Assembly: GCA_001970955.1 (NCBI GenBank)
Contig: MPUH01000036.1
Location: 81,638-145,637 of the forward strand
Direction of reading: 5' to 3'
Length of the DNA stretch: 64,000 nucleotides
Source: Stentor coeruleus
Taxonomy: Eukaryota; Ciliophora; Heterotrichea; Heterotrichida; Stentoridae
Of the stretch, positions 22,259 through 33,019 are shown one piece after another; the stretch's first letter is position 1, and each line of letters begins with the position of its first letter. The notes under the pieces were generated by a model. That model worked only from the letters and a program-made list of their open reading frames with translations. It was not told where the DNA came from and did not search any database. The translations under genes were made by a program, and so were the position numbers.

Positions 22259-25200
22259 ATGGAGCCCCATCTTCGTGAGCACCAATACGACTACAAAGAA
22301 ACCTCTGGAAGAGTCGTACAATTATCATCCACAAAGCGTTCCCACGATGATCCATCAGGCGAAGGGGAAACTCTTCGAGGAAAAATATCTCACAGAATGG
22401 GTGACAAATCATCATTCTCAAAGCCAACAGAATCTTTAAAAAAAGCCTTCAATAAAACATCTCAAGACTCCATAAAAGAAACTCTTCATAGTACTCTTTA
22501 TTACCCAAAAACAAATGAGACTCGTAGTATATATGAGCAGCTTCTTAGCATGACTCAACATTATATCGGAGATTGTCCAGAAGAAATATTAAAAGATGCT
22601 TTAGATCAAGTTTTAGCAACTTTAAAAACCGAACAAGTTATGGACAGCGACAAAAAAATAGAAATCGAAGCAATTTTAGGGAAAATATCTGATGAGGTAT
22701 ACAATAAATTCTTACTTATGTCTAAACAACTTATAGACTATACAGCAGGAAAAAAAGAACGTGTTGAGATTGAAGAAATGGCTATAAACCTAGATGAAGA
22801 ACCTGATGAACTTATAGAAGAAGATGAACCTGAAGAACCTTATCAACCTGGCCTTGGGGAAATTGAAGCTGACTGGCTTCGAAAGCTTTTAATTCCTTTA
22901 TTCCCAGAAAATGTACAAGAAAAAGAACTTCAAGTCTTTGAAATTTTAGCAACAGAAGATGTTAGGAAATGTGAAACAAAACTTGTTATGGCTTTAGGTT
23001 TCCAAAATTTAGATACCGTGACTACTCTTATAACACACAAATTTGCTATATTCAATTCATTAAGATTATTAAAATGCAAGACCCAAGAAGAAAAACAAGC
23101 AATAATCAAAGAACTTAGTCAAACTCCAGAAGGACATAAACTTGTTGAAACTTTAGCACCTAGTGGTGGTCAAACTATAGCCCCAAAAAGAACATTAAAT
23201 TTACAAGCCCTTGAATTTGAACATGGAGCTTTTACTATGACTAATCAAAAACTAGTATTACCTCCTGGGCATATTAGAACTACAAAGCCAGGTTATGAAG
23301 AAGTTTTAATACCACCAAATCAACCAAGGGCAGGTAATAAAAATATAACTCATAATCAATTACCTGATTTTTGTAAAAGTGCATTTACGGTTAAAGCTTT
23401 TAATGAAATACAAAGTAAAGTCTTCCCTATTGCTTATAATAGTGATGTTAATATGTTAGTCTGTGCACCTACAGGAGCAGGGAAAACTAATATTGGGCTT
23501 ATGGCTATATTAAGATTATTAGAAAAACATATTATGAATAATGGGGATATTGATGTTAGACATATAAAAATTGTGTATATTGCACCTATGAAAGCTTTGG
23601 TTAGTGAAATATGTGGAAATCTCAGTTATAGATTAGAAAAATATGGTGTCAAAGTTAGAGAATTGACTGGGGATACAAATATATCTAAATCACAAATCCA
23701 TCAAACACAAGTTATAGTTTCAACACCTGAGAAATGGGATATTATTACTAGAAAAAGTGGTGATAGGACTTTTACTGATGATTTAAAACTTTTAATTATT
23801 GATGAAGTACATTTATTACATGATTTAAGAGGTCCGGTACTTGAAGCTATAGTCGCTAGAACTTTAAAACTTACAAGAAGTCGTAGTCAAAAAATCAGAA
23901 TTATTGGCTTATCAGCAACATTACCTAATTACACAGATGTTGGAAAATTCCTTCAAGTTCCTGAAGATGGACTTTTTTTCTTTGATAAAACATATCGTCC
24001 TGTACCTTTACAACAAAGATATATTGGGATAACAGAAAATAAAGCTATTAAAAGGTTTTTATTAATGAACGAAATCTGTTATGAAAAACTTATGGAGCAA
24101 GCTGGGAAAAATCAAGTGATAATCTTTGTCCATAGTAGAAAAGAAACTGTTAAAACGGCAAAAGCTTTACGAGATTTGGCGATACAGAAGCAAGACACGC
24201 AGAAATTTGTTAAAGATGAGTCAAAAAGCAAAGATTTACTTTTACAAATATCAGAAAACATTGAAAATCAAGACGTTAAAGAGCTTTTACCAAGTGGGTT
24301 TTGTGTTCATCATGCTGGGCTATCTAAAGATGATAGGAAATTAATCGAAGATTTATTTGTAGATTCACATATACAAGTTTTAGTATCAACAGCAACTTTA
24401 GCTTGGGGAGTAAACATGCCAGCCCATACTGTAATAATAAAAGGAACTCAAGTTTATTCACCAGAAAAAGGTACATGGATTGAGATTTCCCCACAAGATC
24501 TCCTACAAATGATAGGTCGTGCAGGTCGTATGGATTATGATTCAGAAGGTGAAGGTATAATAATAACAACACATACAAAAATGCAATATTATTTATCATT
24601 ACTTAATCAACAATTACCTATAGAATCTCAAATGATAACTCAATTAGCAGATCATTTAAATGCTGAAGTTGTTTTAGGGAATATAGGGAATTTAACAGAT
24701 GCTTTAGATTGGATTAAACTTACTTATTATCCAATAAGAGTTGAAAGTTCACCTAAAAGCTATGGTTATGATGGATTTTCAGGACTTGATAGTTTTTTAG
24801 TAGATGTTTTACATTCAGCAGCGATTGTTTTAGATAAACATGGTCTAGTAAAATACGATAAAAAACTAGGTATTTTTACTATGACATCTTTAGGTCAAGT
24901 AGCTTCAACTTATTATATAAGACCAGAGAGTATTTCTGTATATAATGAACATATAAAGCCATATATGGGTCCAATTGATTTACTTAAAGTTTTTGGTTTA
25001 AGTTATGAGTTTAAATATATCCCAGTACGTGAAGAAGAAAAACAAGAAATCGCGAAACTGATGGAAAAAGTCCCATACCCGATAAAAGGGTCAATGGATG
25101 AACCAGCTTCAAAAATGAATGTTTTATTACAATGTTATATATCGAAATTAAAACTTGATGGATATACTCTTATGGCTGATATGGTTTATGTAAGTCAAAG

Positions 25201-28200
25201 TGCAGCTCGTATTATGCGAGCTTTGTTTGAAATCTGTTTACGTCGTGGATGGTGTTCTCTAAGTCTTATAAGTTTGAATTTTTATAAAATGATTATACAT
25301 CGTATGTGGTCAGTAATGTCACCTTTAAGACAATTTAATCGTATATCAGAAGATCTGATACTTAAACTTGAAAAAAAAGAAGGGTTGACTTGGGATTTGT
25401 ATTACGATTTAACAGTCCAACAAATAACTGAACTTCTTAAAGCCCCGACTAAGTCTAATTCAGTATACACGCTTATAAGAAATTTTCCTAAGCTTTTACT
25501 TAATGCTTATGTTCAACCTATAACTAGAACTTGTTTAAGAGTTGAATTAGCTATAAACAAAGATTTTGAATGGGATATGGAAATACATGGAAATTCACAG
25601 ATTTTTTGGATTTTAGTTGAAGATGTTGATGGTGAAGTTATTTTGCATTCTGAACAACTTGTTATGAAATATAAACATTCTGATTCTGAACATTTGGTTG
25701 TGTTTACTATACCACTTTTTGAACCTTTACCTCCACAATATTTTATACGTATTGTTTCTGATAAGTGGATATCTTGTGAAACTATTCTTCCTGTGTCATT
25801 TAGGCATTTAATTCTACCTGAAAAAAGTTTTGCTCATAGTCAAATTGAAGATTTGATTGTCACAACAGAGTCACTTAAATGGCCTGTTTTACATGAAATT
25901 ATTGATAATAAATACTTATCACCTTTACAAGCACAAATATTTGAGAAACTTTTTAAAACACAAGAATCTTTGATATTTTCTGGACCAGATGATACATTTA
26001 AAATTGGGTTTATTGGGATATTAAAATCCCTACAAGACGACACTGAGAAAATTGTTTATTTATGCCAATTCCCTGAAACTGCTGAACTTGTATATAAAAT
26101 GTTAGAACCATTAAGGAAAATAGGTGAAAATATTGAAATTACAACAGGGATTGCGATTAATGATTTAAAAATACTTGGGAAAAGTAGGATTATTGTATCA
26201 TGTGCTGATTATTTTGAAGGTGTGACAAGGAAATGGAGACAAAGTAAAGCAGTGCAGAATATTAAAGTTATAATTGCTGATCAATTGCATTTATTAGGTG
26301 AGTCAGGAAGTTCGATGGAAGTTGTGTTATCAAGAATGAGATTTGCTTCAACGCAAATTGGTAGTAAATTAAGGATTTTAGCTTTATCATGTTCAGTTAC
26401 AAATGCTAATGATCTTGCTGATTGGCTTGGTATAAAAAACATTTATAGTTTTCCTCCAACAGCAAGGACAATACCAGTATCTGTAGTAATAGAAAGCTTT
26501 GATCATAATTATCGTGCTTCAAGACTATTAGCTATGTCTAAACCAGTCTATACAGCTATAAAAAGCTACTCATCTTCAGATCCAGTTCTTATAATAGTCC
26601 CAGATCGTAAAGTTGGTAAAACTCTAGCTTTAGATTTGATTTTATATGCATCAGGGGACGATTATTCGTTTTATAAAAAAAAGTTAGAAAAAAACATTTC
26701 AAAAGAAAAACTTATAAACCATGCTTTAGAAAATGGTATAGGAATTCTTCCTGAAGATGGTAAAAACTCAGATATTTTGAAAATGTTTGAAAATAGAGAA
26801 ATTCAGATTCTTATAGCTTGTGGAAGTTCTTGCTGGGGTTTTACTTGTAAATCTAAACTTGCTATTATTGTAGATACTTGTAGATTTAGTGGTAAAGAAC
26901 ATAGGTTCCAAGATTACTCAATCCCAGAAATGCTACAAATAGTCAGTTTTTGTCAAATTGAACCTGCAACAGCTGTTGTAATGTGCCACTCATCAAGAAA
27001 AGAGTTTTTGAAAAAGTTCCTTTATGAAGCTTATCCTGTAGAATCTCATCTTGACCATTATTTAGAAGACCATTACAATGCTGAAATATTAAATAAAACA
27101 ATCAACACAAAACAAGATGCTGTTGATTGGATAACCTGGACTTTCATGTATCGTCGTTTGACCCAAAACCCTAATTATTACAATCTTGAAGGTATCTCTG
27201 GGGCTCATATAAACGATCATCTTTCTGAACTTGTAGAAAACACCCTTGAAGCTTTAGAAAAATCCAAATGTATTGAAGTTGATGATATGGACGTTAAAAG
27301 TACAGACCTTGGAATGATAACAGCTTATTATTTAATAAAATGTGCTACAGCTGATATTTTCTCCAGTTCTCTAACTGCATCATCAAAAATCAGAAGTATA
27401 TTAGAAATCCTAGTCTCCAGTGTAGAATTAGAAAACTTCATTATCAGACCTGGTGAAGAAAAACTCCTTAAAGAACTTAACAGCTGCCTTCCAGAACCTT
27501 TAGAAAAATCTTATTTTAATACCCCATCCAACAAATCTTTATTACTTCTTCATGCACATTTTTCTAGATTAAGATTAACAAGTGAGCTTACAAATGATAC
27601 AAATTTTTTATTGAAAAAAGTTTTTAATCTTATATACGCAATTGTTGATATAAGTTCTTCTCATGGATGGTTACTTCCTACTATATATTCAATAAATTTA
27701 AGTCAAATGATTACTCAAGCTTTATGGGATAAAGATAGTCCTTTAATGCAATTACCTTTTTTTACCCAAGAAATTGTTGATTTATGTAAGGAAAATAATG
27801 TTGAGGATATTGTTGATTTTATGAATCTTGATGATAATGTTAGGAATAGAGTTTTGAAGCTTAAGGGAAATGAGATGGAAAAAGTTGCTCAAGTTTGTAA
27901 TGCTTATCCTTCTATATCAATGTCATTTGATAATAAAATTGAGGGTATAACTGGAGAAGTTGTTAGTGTTGAGGTTTTGTTAGAAAGGGAAGGTGAGTAT
28001 TCTGATGTTCAGTCTAGTTATTTCCCGGTTAGTAAGGAAGAATTATGGTGGGTGATTGTTGGAAATGCAAAGACAAATAGGCTTTTTGGCATTAAAAAAG
28101 TTAAAATACTACAGGAAATTGCTGCTAAGATCAATTTTGTTGCCCCGGAAATAGGAAAACATGAGCTTATGGTTTATTTGTTGTGTAGTTCGTACCTTGG

Positions 28201-28243
28201 GGCTGATCAAGGGGAAAAACTACTCCTAACAGTATATGCTTAA
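22259..28243 (+). CDS. BRR2: U5 snRNP RNA helicase Brr2 (SNRNP200)
   Basis: This 1994-residue protein is the Ski2-like helicase that unwinds U4/U6 to activate the spliceosome. It has two tandem helicase-Sec63 cassettes. The N-terminal cassette is active-type: motif I CAPTGAGKTN at about 401, motif II DEVH at about 515, motif III LSATLPNY and motif VI MIGRAGRMDYD. The C-terminal cassette is degenerate, as in all Brr2: its P-loop reads SGPDDTFKIG (about 1241) and its motif II reads DQLH (about 1340). The N-terminus has the family's HQYDYKETSGRVV and PSGE blocks and an acidic stretch near 175-195. Sec63 domains follow each cassette. ASCC3 is the other two-cassette helicase, but the N-terminus and the phrases VPLQQRYIGITE and SLLNQQLPIESQM are typical of Brr2. 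The gene has no interrupting intron. Human length is about 2136 residues. Confidence 0.97.
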   Translation: MEPHLREHQYDYKETSGRVVQLSSTKRSHDDPSGEGETLRGKISHRMGDKSSFSKPTESLKKAFNKTSQDSIKETLHSTLYYPKTNETRSIYEQLLSMTQHYIGDCPEEILKDALDQVLATLKTEQVMDSDKKIEIEAILGKISDEVYNKFLLMSKQLIDYTAGKKERVEIEEMAINLDEEPDELIEEDEPEEPYQPGLGEIEADWLRKLLIPLFPENVQEKELQVFEILATEDVRKCETKLVMALGFQNLDTVTTLITHKFAIFNSLRLLKCKTQEEKQAIIKELSQTPEGHKLVETLAPSGGQTIAPKRTLNLQALEFEHGAFTMTNQKLVLPPGHIRTTKPGYEEVLIPPNQPRAGNKNITHNQLPDFCKSAFTVKAFNEIQSKVFPIAYNSDVNMLVCAPTGAGKTNIGLMAILRLLEKHIMNNGDIDVRHIKIVYIAPMKALVSEICGNLSYRLEKYGVKVRELTGDTNISKSQIHQTQVIVSTPEKWDIITRKSGDRTFTDDLKLLIIDEVHLLHDLRGPVLEAIVARTLKLTRSRSQKIRIIGLSATLPNYTDVGKFLQVPEDGLFFFDKTYRPVPLQQRYIGITENKAIKRFLLMNEICYEKLMEQAGKNQVIIFVHSRKETVKTAKALRDLAIQKQDTQKFVKDESKSKDLLLQISENIENQDVKELLPSGFCVHHAGLSKDDRKLIEDLFVDSHIQVLVSTATLAWGVNMPAHTVIIKGTQVYSPEKGTWIEISPQDLLQMIGRAGRMDYDSEGEGIIITTHTKMQYYLSLLNQQLPIESQMITQLADHLNAEVVLGNIGNLTDALDWIKLTYYPIRVESSPKSYGYDGFSGLDSFLVDVLHSAAIVLDKHGLVKYDKKLGIFTMTSLGQVASTYYIRPESISVYNEHIKPYMGPIDLLKVFGLSYEFKYIPVREEEKQEIAKLMEKVPYPIKGSMDEPASKMNVLLQCYISKLKLDGYTLMADMVYVSQSAARIMRALFEICLRRGWCSLSLISLNFYKMIIHRMWSVMSPLRQFNRISEDLILKLEKKEGLTWDLYYDLTVQQITELLKAPTKSNSVYTLIRNFPKLLLNAYVQPITRTCLRVELAINKDFEWDMEIHGNSQIFWILVEDVDGEVILHSEQLVMKYKHSDSEHLVVFTIPLFEPLPPQYFIRIVSDKWISCETILPVSFRHLILPEKSFAHSQIEDLIVTTESLKWPVLHEIIDNKYLSPLQAQIFEKLFKTQESLIFSGPDDTFKIGFIGILKSLQDDTEKIVYLCQFPETAELVYKMLEPLRKIGENIEITTGIAINDLKILGKSRIIVSCADYFEGVTRKWRQSKAVQNIKVIIADQLHLLGESGSSMEVVLSRMRFASTQIGSKLRILALSCSVTNANDLADWLGIKNIYSFPPTARTIPVSVVIESFDHNYRASRLLAMSKPVYTAIKSYSSSDPVLIIVPDRKVGKTLALDLILYASGDDYSFYKKKLEKNISKEKLINHALENGIGILPEDGKNSDILKMFENREIQILIACGSSCWGFTCKSKLAIIVDTCRFSGKEHRFQDYSIPEMLQIVSFCQIEPATAVVMCHSSRKEFLKKFLYEAYPVESHLDHYLEDHYNAEILNKTINTKQDAVDWITWTFMYRRLTQNPNYYNLEGISGAHINDHLSELVENTLEALEKSKCIEVDDMDVKSTDLGMITAYYLIKCATADIFSSSLTASSKIRSILEILVSSVELENFIIRPGEEKLLKELNSCLPEPLEKSYFNTPSNKSLLLLHAHFSRLRLTSELTNDTNFLLKKVFNLIYAIVDISSSHGWLLPTIYSINLSQMITQALWDKDSPLMQLPFFTQEIVDLCKENNVEDIVDFMNLDDNVRNRVLKLKGNEMEKVAQVCNAYPSISMSFDNKIEGITGEVVSVEVLLEREGEYSDVQSSYFPVSKEELWWVIVGNAKTNRLFGIKKVKILQEIAAKINFVAPEIGKHELMVYLLCSSYLGADQGEKLLLTVYA

Positions 28244-28470
28244 TCTTTAGATTTTTAATTTTATGGTTTTAGGGAGGAGATGTTTAGATTTTTTTATTTT
28301 GGGTTTGATTATCTTTTGATAGAAGTTTTAGTATATTATATCGTTTAATATTATAGTTTTCGTGTCACTTTCGATTTCTAGTTAATAAGAAATTTTAGGT
28401 ATTTATGATTTCTAATCTCATATAATAAATCTTTTTATGATGTTTGGAATTAATTTACTAATAAAATAAA

Positions 28471-28542
28471 GGGCCACTTCGGGAATTGAACCCGAGACCT
28501 CTCCGACCCGAACGGAGAATCATACCACTAGACCAAGTAGCC
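28471..28542 (-). tRNA. tRNA-Pro (CGG)
   Basis: Read on the minus strand, all arms fold. The acceptor 5' strand GGCTACT pairs with AGTGGCC. The D arm carries GGTCTAGTGGTA. The anticodon stem CTCCG/CGGAG encloses the loop TTCGGGT, giving anticodon CGG. The T arm CTCGGGTTCAATTCCCGA is complete with the B-box GGTTCAATTCC. The discriminator is C and no CCA is encoded. The arms resemble other eukaryotic tRNA-Pro genes. No intron is present. Confidence 0.95.
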
Positions 28543-28701
28543 TAATTTATAAGAAACTAAATTTTACATTTTTAATTTGTTTAAAAATTTTAGCCTAGTT
28601 AAAAGCTTCTAATTTATAACAAATTTATTAGTTTATAAGATAAGAAATTTATAANCCAAGTAGCCTAATTTATAAGAAACTAAATTTTACATTTTTAATT
28701 T
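28533..28701. repeat. 46-nt duplication around an N (assembly junction)
   Basis: Positions 28533-28578 recur at 28656-28701, immediately after a single N at 28655. The copy includes the first 10 nt of the tRNA (5' end) and its upstream flank, so it is not a second tRNA. The pattern fits an unmerged contig overlap. Confidence 0.85.
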
Positions 28702-28757
28702 CGCTTAAAATTTTAAAGTTTTATGAAATAGTTTATTAATAATTGTTATTAATATCT

Positions 28758-29600
28758 CTAATCTGATTTAATTAAGCTACTTAATTCAAAACGATCAATA
28801 CTCGGTTCTTGTCCTTCGAATTTTCCTTCATTCCAAGCACTTTGACTTTCATTTATACTTTGTTGATTAATACATTCTTCAATGATAGGTGGTTGTCCCA
28901 AATAAGCTTCTGCAAGTATTTCTTTAAAAGGTTTATTTTTATCCAAAACACAAGTACTTCCTTCAAATATCGTCTTTTCATTATTTACCGCTTTTAAAAT
29001 CCTAAGATTTTTATCATCATTCAACACAACAAATATTTTCTCAACAAAATTTTCTGTTGTCCCACCCCTCATAAATATTTGATAATCATTTAAGCAATTC
29101 ATTTTAATAAAACTATTTCCTTTTTTTCCTAAACATGCTGATAAAGATTTTTTTTTTTCAGGTGAATTTTTGCATATCCATTCATAAGGATTGGCTTTAT
29201 ATTTATCATATTCATCCTGAGAACATTTGCAGATAGAAAAAAATGCATCGATTACATAAACAAGATCATCATGCATAGAAGATAAGCAATTATTTCTTGT
29301 TTTCAATGAAGAGTTTTGCATGTCGTATTTAATTTTTTTCTGTTCATTCAACATAAACTCTGCTGCACCTTCATTTTTCAAAGTAAATTTTACGATAAAT
29401 GAAGGGATGCAGTCGAAAATAGTGCATTCATCAAAAAGGATATGTTCTATAATTTCGTTATTGAAATAGAGCTTGGGCTTTACTTTAATATTTCTATCAT
29501 CATCAATTTCAATAGTAATAATTGCCTTGTTTTCTTTAATCTCGACACTATATGGGATTTTATGAAGGCTAAGGCATCCTATCATGCTACTTTTAGACAT
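28758..29600 (-). CDS. Hypothetical protein, 280 aa
   Basis: I do not recognise this protein. The frame starts MSKSSMIGCLSLHK and ends in TAG after SSLIKSD. The N-terminal 90 residues look like beta strands, alternating hydrophobic and charged residues (ENKAIITIEIDDDRNIKVK). The middle has several cysteines (FFSICKCSQDEY, ICKNSPEKKKS) and ends with an acidic, Gln-rich tail. No signal peptide or membrane segment is seen. Codon use and length argue that it is real. Its neighbour on the same strand is also an unknown protein, 358 nt away. Confidence 0.7.
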   Translation of the reverse strand: MSKSSMIGCLSLHKIPYSVEIKENKAIITIEIDDDRNIKVKPKLYFNNEIIEHILFDECTIFDCIPSFIVKFTLKNEGAAEFMLNEQKKIKYDMQNSSLKTRNNCLSSMHDDLVYVIDAFFSICKCSQDEYDKYKANPYEWICKNSPEKKKSLSACLGKKGNSFIKMNCLNDYQIFMRGGTTENFVEKIFVVLNDDKNLRILKAVNNEKTIFEGSTCVLDKNKPFKEILAEAYLGQPPIIEECINQQSINESQSAWNEGKFEGQEPSIDRFELSSLIKSD

Positions 29601-29958
29601 TTTATTATAAAACTAAGTTAGATAATATAATTTTTATTATAATAGTTCAAACAAGCTTATGATTATTTTATAGCTAGTAATATGATTGCTAAAAAATCTT
29701 GTAAACCTAGCTTAATTAAAAACTTTAAATTAAAAACTATAGGAATCCTTATATATCAAAACTTAATTATCATATAATTTTTGCTTCAAAAACTCCTACA
29801 ACCTACAACAAAATTCAATTTTTTTTTGTTTAATTCAAAGTTTAAATCCTTTAAATAACTTAATATCAACATAAAAACTATTTTAAAAAACCATAATTTT
29901 TACCTAATCTTATTTACACCTAATATTTATATCATTAAACTAATATCATTCATTACTA
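29601..29958. other. Intergenic region, no gene seen
   Basis: AT-rich spacer between two minus-strand genes. No open frame or RNA signal is visible. Confidence 0.4.
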
Positions 29959-30555
29959 TTAATACGACACACTATCATTCCCAATTTCCATTCTTTTAAG
30001 TTCCCTCAACAAAAGGTTACTAAGTTGTACCGCTTCCTCAAGGGCAATTTTCGTCTTCGAGTTTTTTTCCTTTAAAACTTCGCAGTTGTTACAAGGAATT
30101 TCTCCCGCTTCATATTTCTTAACAAGAGCTTGAGCTTTTTCCTTATGAGCTTTACAATCTTTAAGCTTCAGTTTCATATTCCTATATTTAGCTTTAAATG
30201 CTTGGAATTTAGTCACAGGAACTTCAGGCCATTGTCCCATTTCTAAATAGTTTTTCTGAAAATTCGCGACACTTTTATGTTCAAAATATTCATCAATATC
30301 ATCATCATTTAATTCAGTAGAGAATTCTTCACTAAAACCCATGCTTGATTTTTGGTGAATATTGGATTTTAAAGCATCTCTTTCAATTTTTATTATTGAT
30401 GCACTACTAGCTTTATTTAATTTTGGTTTTGGTAGTGAAGATCTAAATATAGAAGCTAGAGATGACTTTAAGGATGTCACAGTTGTTAGGTCTATTAATT
30501 TGTCTCCGGTAATTTCGATTGAACAGCTCCCGTTTAGAGTTTCCATTTCTTCCAT
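29959..30555 (-). CDS. Hypothetical coiled-coil protein, 198 aa
   Basis: The N-terminal 60 residues are Ser/Leu/Lys-rich. An acidic patch follows (TELNDDDIDEYFEHK), and residues about 115-190 form a predicted coiled coil (KYRNMKLKLKDCKAHKEKAQ, then LKEKNSKTKIALEEAVQL). A cysteine pair (IPCNNCEVL) interrupts it. It ends ELKRMEIGNDSVSY. It may be a cytoskeletal or centrosomal adaptor, but nothing identifies a family. Met1 and Met4 are both possible starts. Confidence 0.65.
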   Translation of the reverse strand: MEEMETLNGSCSIEITGDKLIDLTTVTSLKSSLASIFRSSLPKPKLNKASSASIIKIERDALKSNIHQKSSMGFSEEFSTELNDDDIDEYFEHKSVANFQKNYLEMGQWPEVPVTKFQAFKAKYRNMKLKLKDCKAHKEKAQALVKKYEAGEIPCNNCEVLKEKNSKTKIALEEAVQLSNLLLRELKRMEIGNDSVSY

Positions 30556-30925
30556 AGTAAAAGTATTTTTAAACGATTAATAGAGATTATTGGGATTGTG
30601 TTATTAGAAATAGATATGATTTTGGATTAGAAGAGGATTGAGGTAAGAGTTTTTTTTATATTTATTAGGGTTTATAGTATTGTCACTGGGAAAATATAAA
30701 CTCGTGTAGGTGAACTTAAAAATAAACCTGTTGAGAATTATAAAATGCTATAAATTATTAATTCAATACCTAGTAAATAACATAACCTTCTAAACAAATA
30801 AACTCTTCACACAAAAAGATCTTAAAAACCTCCTCAATCTTGTTTTTTATATTAAACACCAATTTATGCAACAAAATTTTATATCAGCCTGACTAATCAT
30901 GTCGAATTATTACTTAATATAAAAA
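30556..30925. other. Divergent promoter region, no gene seen
   Basis: 370 nt of AT-rich sequence between divergent starts of the coiled-coil and arrestin-like genes. No assignable signal. Confidence 0.4.
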
Positions 30926-32101
30926 ATGCAAGTAGAAGCAGCCTCCTTAAAAAGCCCAAATTCCAAAGAAAGCCCAGAAACCTTCAAAGATTTATTTAAT
31001 TCTCCTGCTTTTCTCAACACTAGCACAAGAACAAGTATAGGAAATTCTCAAGATACCCTTGGAAGATCAAGACTATCTTCAAATCCTCCTAATTTCAGAC
31101 TATTTGAAGACAAAGAAGCAAGTCTTGCAATAACCTTAAACCAAGACTATTTTATTGCTGGAGATAAAGTTCAAGCTGATATCTGGGTCCATATCCCAAA
31201 AAAAATTGGCAAATGTGAATTGTTTTTTTTTACAGAAGGGTTCGAAGAAATCCGAGTCTTTGAGTCGCTAAAGCTTTCAGCGAAAAACAGACAAAAAATA
31301 TATTCTCTTAGTATGATGATAAGAAGTTGGGAAGAAATTGAAGGTAATACTTATAAAATACCAGTTATGTTTAAACTCCCAGCATATTGTCCATCATCAT
31401 TTTTGTTTTCAGGTATGGACTTACAAAACAAATTTTATAAGGCAGAGATCTCATATTTTCTTAGTTGCAAATTTGTAAGCGAAACTTTTCATACAACTTC
31501 TACAAGTATTTTGCCTGTACGGAGTATGAGGTCTTTGTCGCTTCCAGGTGCACCTAAAGAATTTGTGGAGAGGTTGACTAGTTTTTGTTGTTTTAAATCA
31601 GGTTCAACGATTTTTAAAATTGAAGTGCTGAATTATGTCAATTGTTTGGTTGATGAAATTTTTCAGTATAAAGTATGGGTAAACAATCTTAGATGCAAAA
31701 AAGGGATATACAGAATAGTTTCGAGAGTTGTGAGGAAAATGAGTTTTTTAGTAGCTAAACAAGATAATCGGATTGAGAATAGGCTAGAAGAGGTGGAGAG
31801 GGATGTTAAAATTGATGCCTTTTCAAATGATTGGGAAGATGAGGAAATGCAAAAATTTCAACATTGCATTAAGTCAAGTACTGAAGAGAAAAATGCTTGT
31901 AGTACTCAAGGGAATTATATTTCTTGTCATTATTCTATAGAATTACTTGTATTTTACACAAACTCAAGGGGTCATTCTATATCAATTGTTTTTGATTTTT
32001 ATGTAAATCCAATAAACGATATTATAAAAGATGAAAATGAAGAAATAGAAGAAATTTCTTACGAAGAGCATCCTGCAATTAATATCTTTGCCGATCTTTA
32101 A
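30926..32101 (+). CDS. Arrestin-fold (ARRDC-like) protein
   Basis: This 391-residue protein begins with a disordered Ser/Asn-rich region (about 1-60) and then shows the layout of an alpha-arrestin. In the N-lobe, LAITLNQDYFIAGDKVQADI carries the 'GD.V.G' turn, and VMFKLPAYCPSSFLF is the typical 'F.LP..(L)P.SF' strand. It is followed by KAEISYFLSCKFV (the 'I.Y.L...V' strand). The C-lobe, from about 210, starts with a cysteine-rich CCFKSG and contains further strands (FKIEVLNYVNCLVDEIFQYK). No PPxY motifs are seen. Alpha-arrestins act as adaptors for membrane-protein trafficking. It lies 102 nt upstream of DDRGK1 on the same strand, but the functions are not obviously linked. Confidence 0.7.
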   Translation: MQVEAASLKSPNSKESPETFKDLFNSPAFLNTSTRTSIGNSQDTLGRSRLSSNPPNFRLFEDKEASLAITLNQDYFIAGDKVQADIWVHIPKKIGKCELFFFTEGFEEIRVFESLKLSAKNRQKIYSLSMMIRSWEEIEGNTYKIPVMFKLPAYCPSSFLFSGMDLQNKFYKAEISYFLSCKFVSETFHTTSTSILPVRSMRSLSLPGAPKEFVERLTSFCCFKSGSTIFKIEVLNYVNCLVDEIFQYKVWVNNLRCKKGIYRIVSRVVRKMSFLVAKQDNRIENRLEEVERDVKIDAFSNDWEDEEMQKFQHCIKSSTEEKNACSTQGNYISCHYSIELLVFYTNSRGHSISIVFDFYVNPINDIIKDENEEIEEISYEEHPAINIFADL

Positions 32102-32203
32102 TAATAAACCTTAAATGAATGTTTATCCACAAAGGATTCAGGTTTAATTTTAATTTTTTAATTGATTTTATTTTAATTTTATCAAAAACACATTTTCAAT
32201 AAT

Positions 32204-33019
32204 ATGTTATTAGAAGCTGTCAGTGGTCTAATTCTTGCTGTAATTATTGGTTTTGTTATTTTTTGGGTATTAAAAGAACGTAAACAACCAGAAATTCCTA
32301 TTCAACAAGCACAAGTAGGAAATCGTATGAGAATAGGAGGACAAGGTGAAGGTGAAGAAGAAAATAAAGATGATATTAACGAACCCAAAGCCTTAGGACG
32401 AAAAGAAATTGCAAAACAAGCAAGAAAAGAAGAGAAAAAGAAACAAAGTGCCGCAAGAAAAGCAGCAATTGAAGACTTAAACAGAAGAGCTGAAGAAAAA
32501 GATGAGATTAGGAAGAAAAGAGAAGATGATCAAGAGAAAAAAGAACTAGAAGAGCAAGAAAGGCTTAAAAAAATCGAAGAAGAAAAGCTTAAAAAAGAAG
32601 AAGAAGAATATGCACAATGGAAAGGAAGTCTTGTAATTGAATCAGTTGGAGAAGAGGTTCAAGAAGAGAGTTTTACACTAGAAAAGTTCTTGGAATATAT
32701 AAAACTAAGGAAAGTTGTCATGATTGAGGATTTAGCCAATGCATTTAATTTAGATGGGAAAACTACTGTGAATAGGATAAATGAACTTGAAAACACAGGC
32801 CATCTAAGTGGTATTCTTGATGATAGAGGTAAATATATTTATATAACCCCAGATGAATTTCTGTCTTTTAAAAAATATATTCAAGCTCGAGGGAGAGTCT
32901 CACGCCTAGAACTCTGTGCAGAAGGAAATAGACTTATTAGGTTAAATCCTACAGCAGAAGATAAAGCTAAAATTGAAGCTGAAGAAAAACAAATCATTGA
33001 AAAAGAAGAAAAAAGCTAA
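32204..33019 (+). CDS. DDRGK1: DDRGK domain protein 1, UFMylation adaptor of the ER
   Basis: This 271-residue protein has an N-terminal signal-anchor (LILAVIIGFVIFWVL, about 9-23). A long charged helix rich in Lys, Glu and Arg follows (about 55-145). The C-terminal winged-helix DDRGK domain contains the naming motif ILDDRGKYIYITPDEF at about 203-218, preceded by TLEKFLEYIKLRKVVMIEDL. This is the full plan of DDRGK1/UFBP1, which sits in the ER membrane facing the cytosol and recruits the UFL1 ligase for UFM1 conjugation. Length is close to family members (about 300). UFL1 and UFM1 genes are not in this window. Confidence 0.95.
   Translation: MLLEAVSGLILAVIIGFVIFWVLKERKQPEIPIQQAQVGNRMRIGGQGEGEEENKDDINEPKALGRKEIAKQARKEEKKKQSAARKAAIEDLNRRAEEKDEIRKKREDDQEKKELEEQERLKKIEEEKLKKEEEEYAQWKGSLVIESVGEEVQEESFTLEKFLEYIKLRKVVMIEDLANAFNLDGKTTVNRINELENTGHLSGILDDRGKYIYITPDEFLSFKKYIQARGRVSRLELCAEGNRLIRLNPTAEDKAKIEAEEKQIIEKEEKS

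Noticed and set aside
28656-28701. A second, partial tRNA-Pro.
   Set aside because: Only 10 nt of the tRNA are present after an N; it is part of the assembly duplication.
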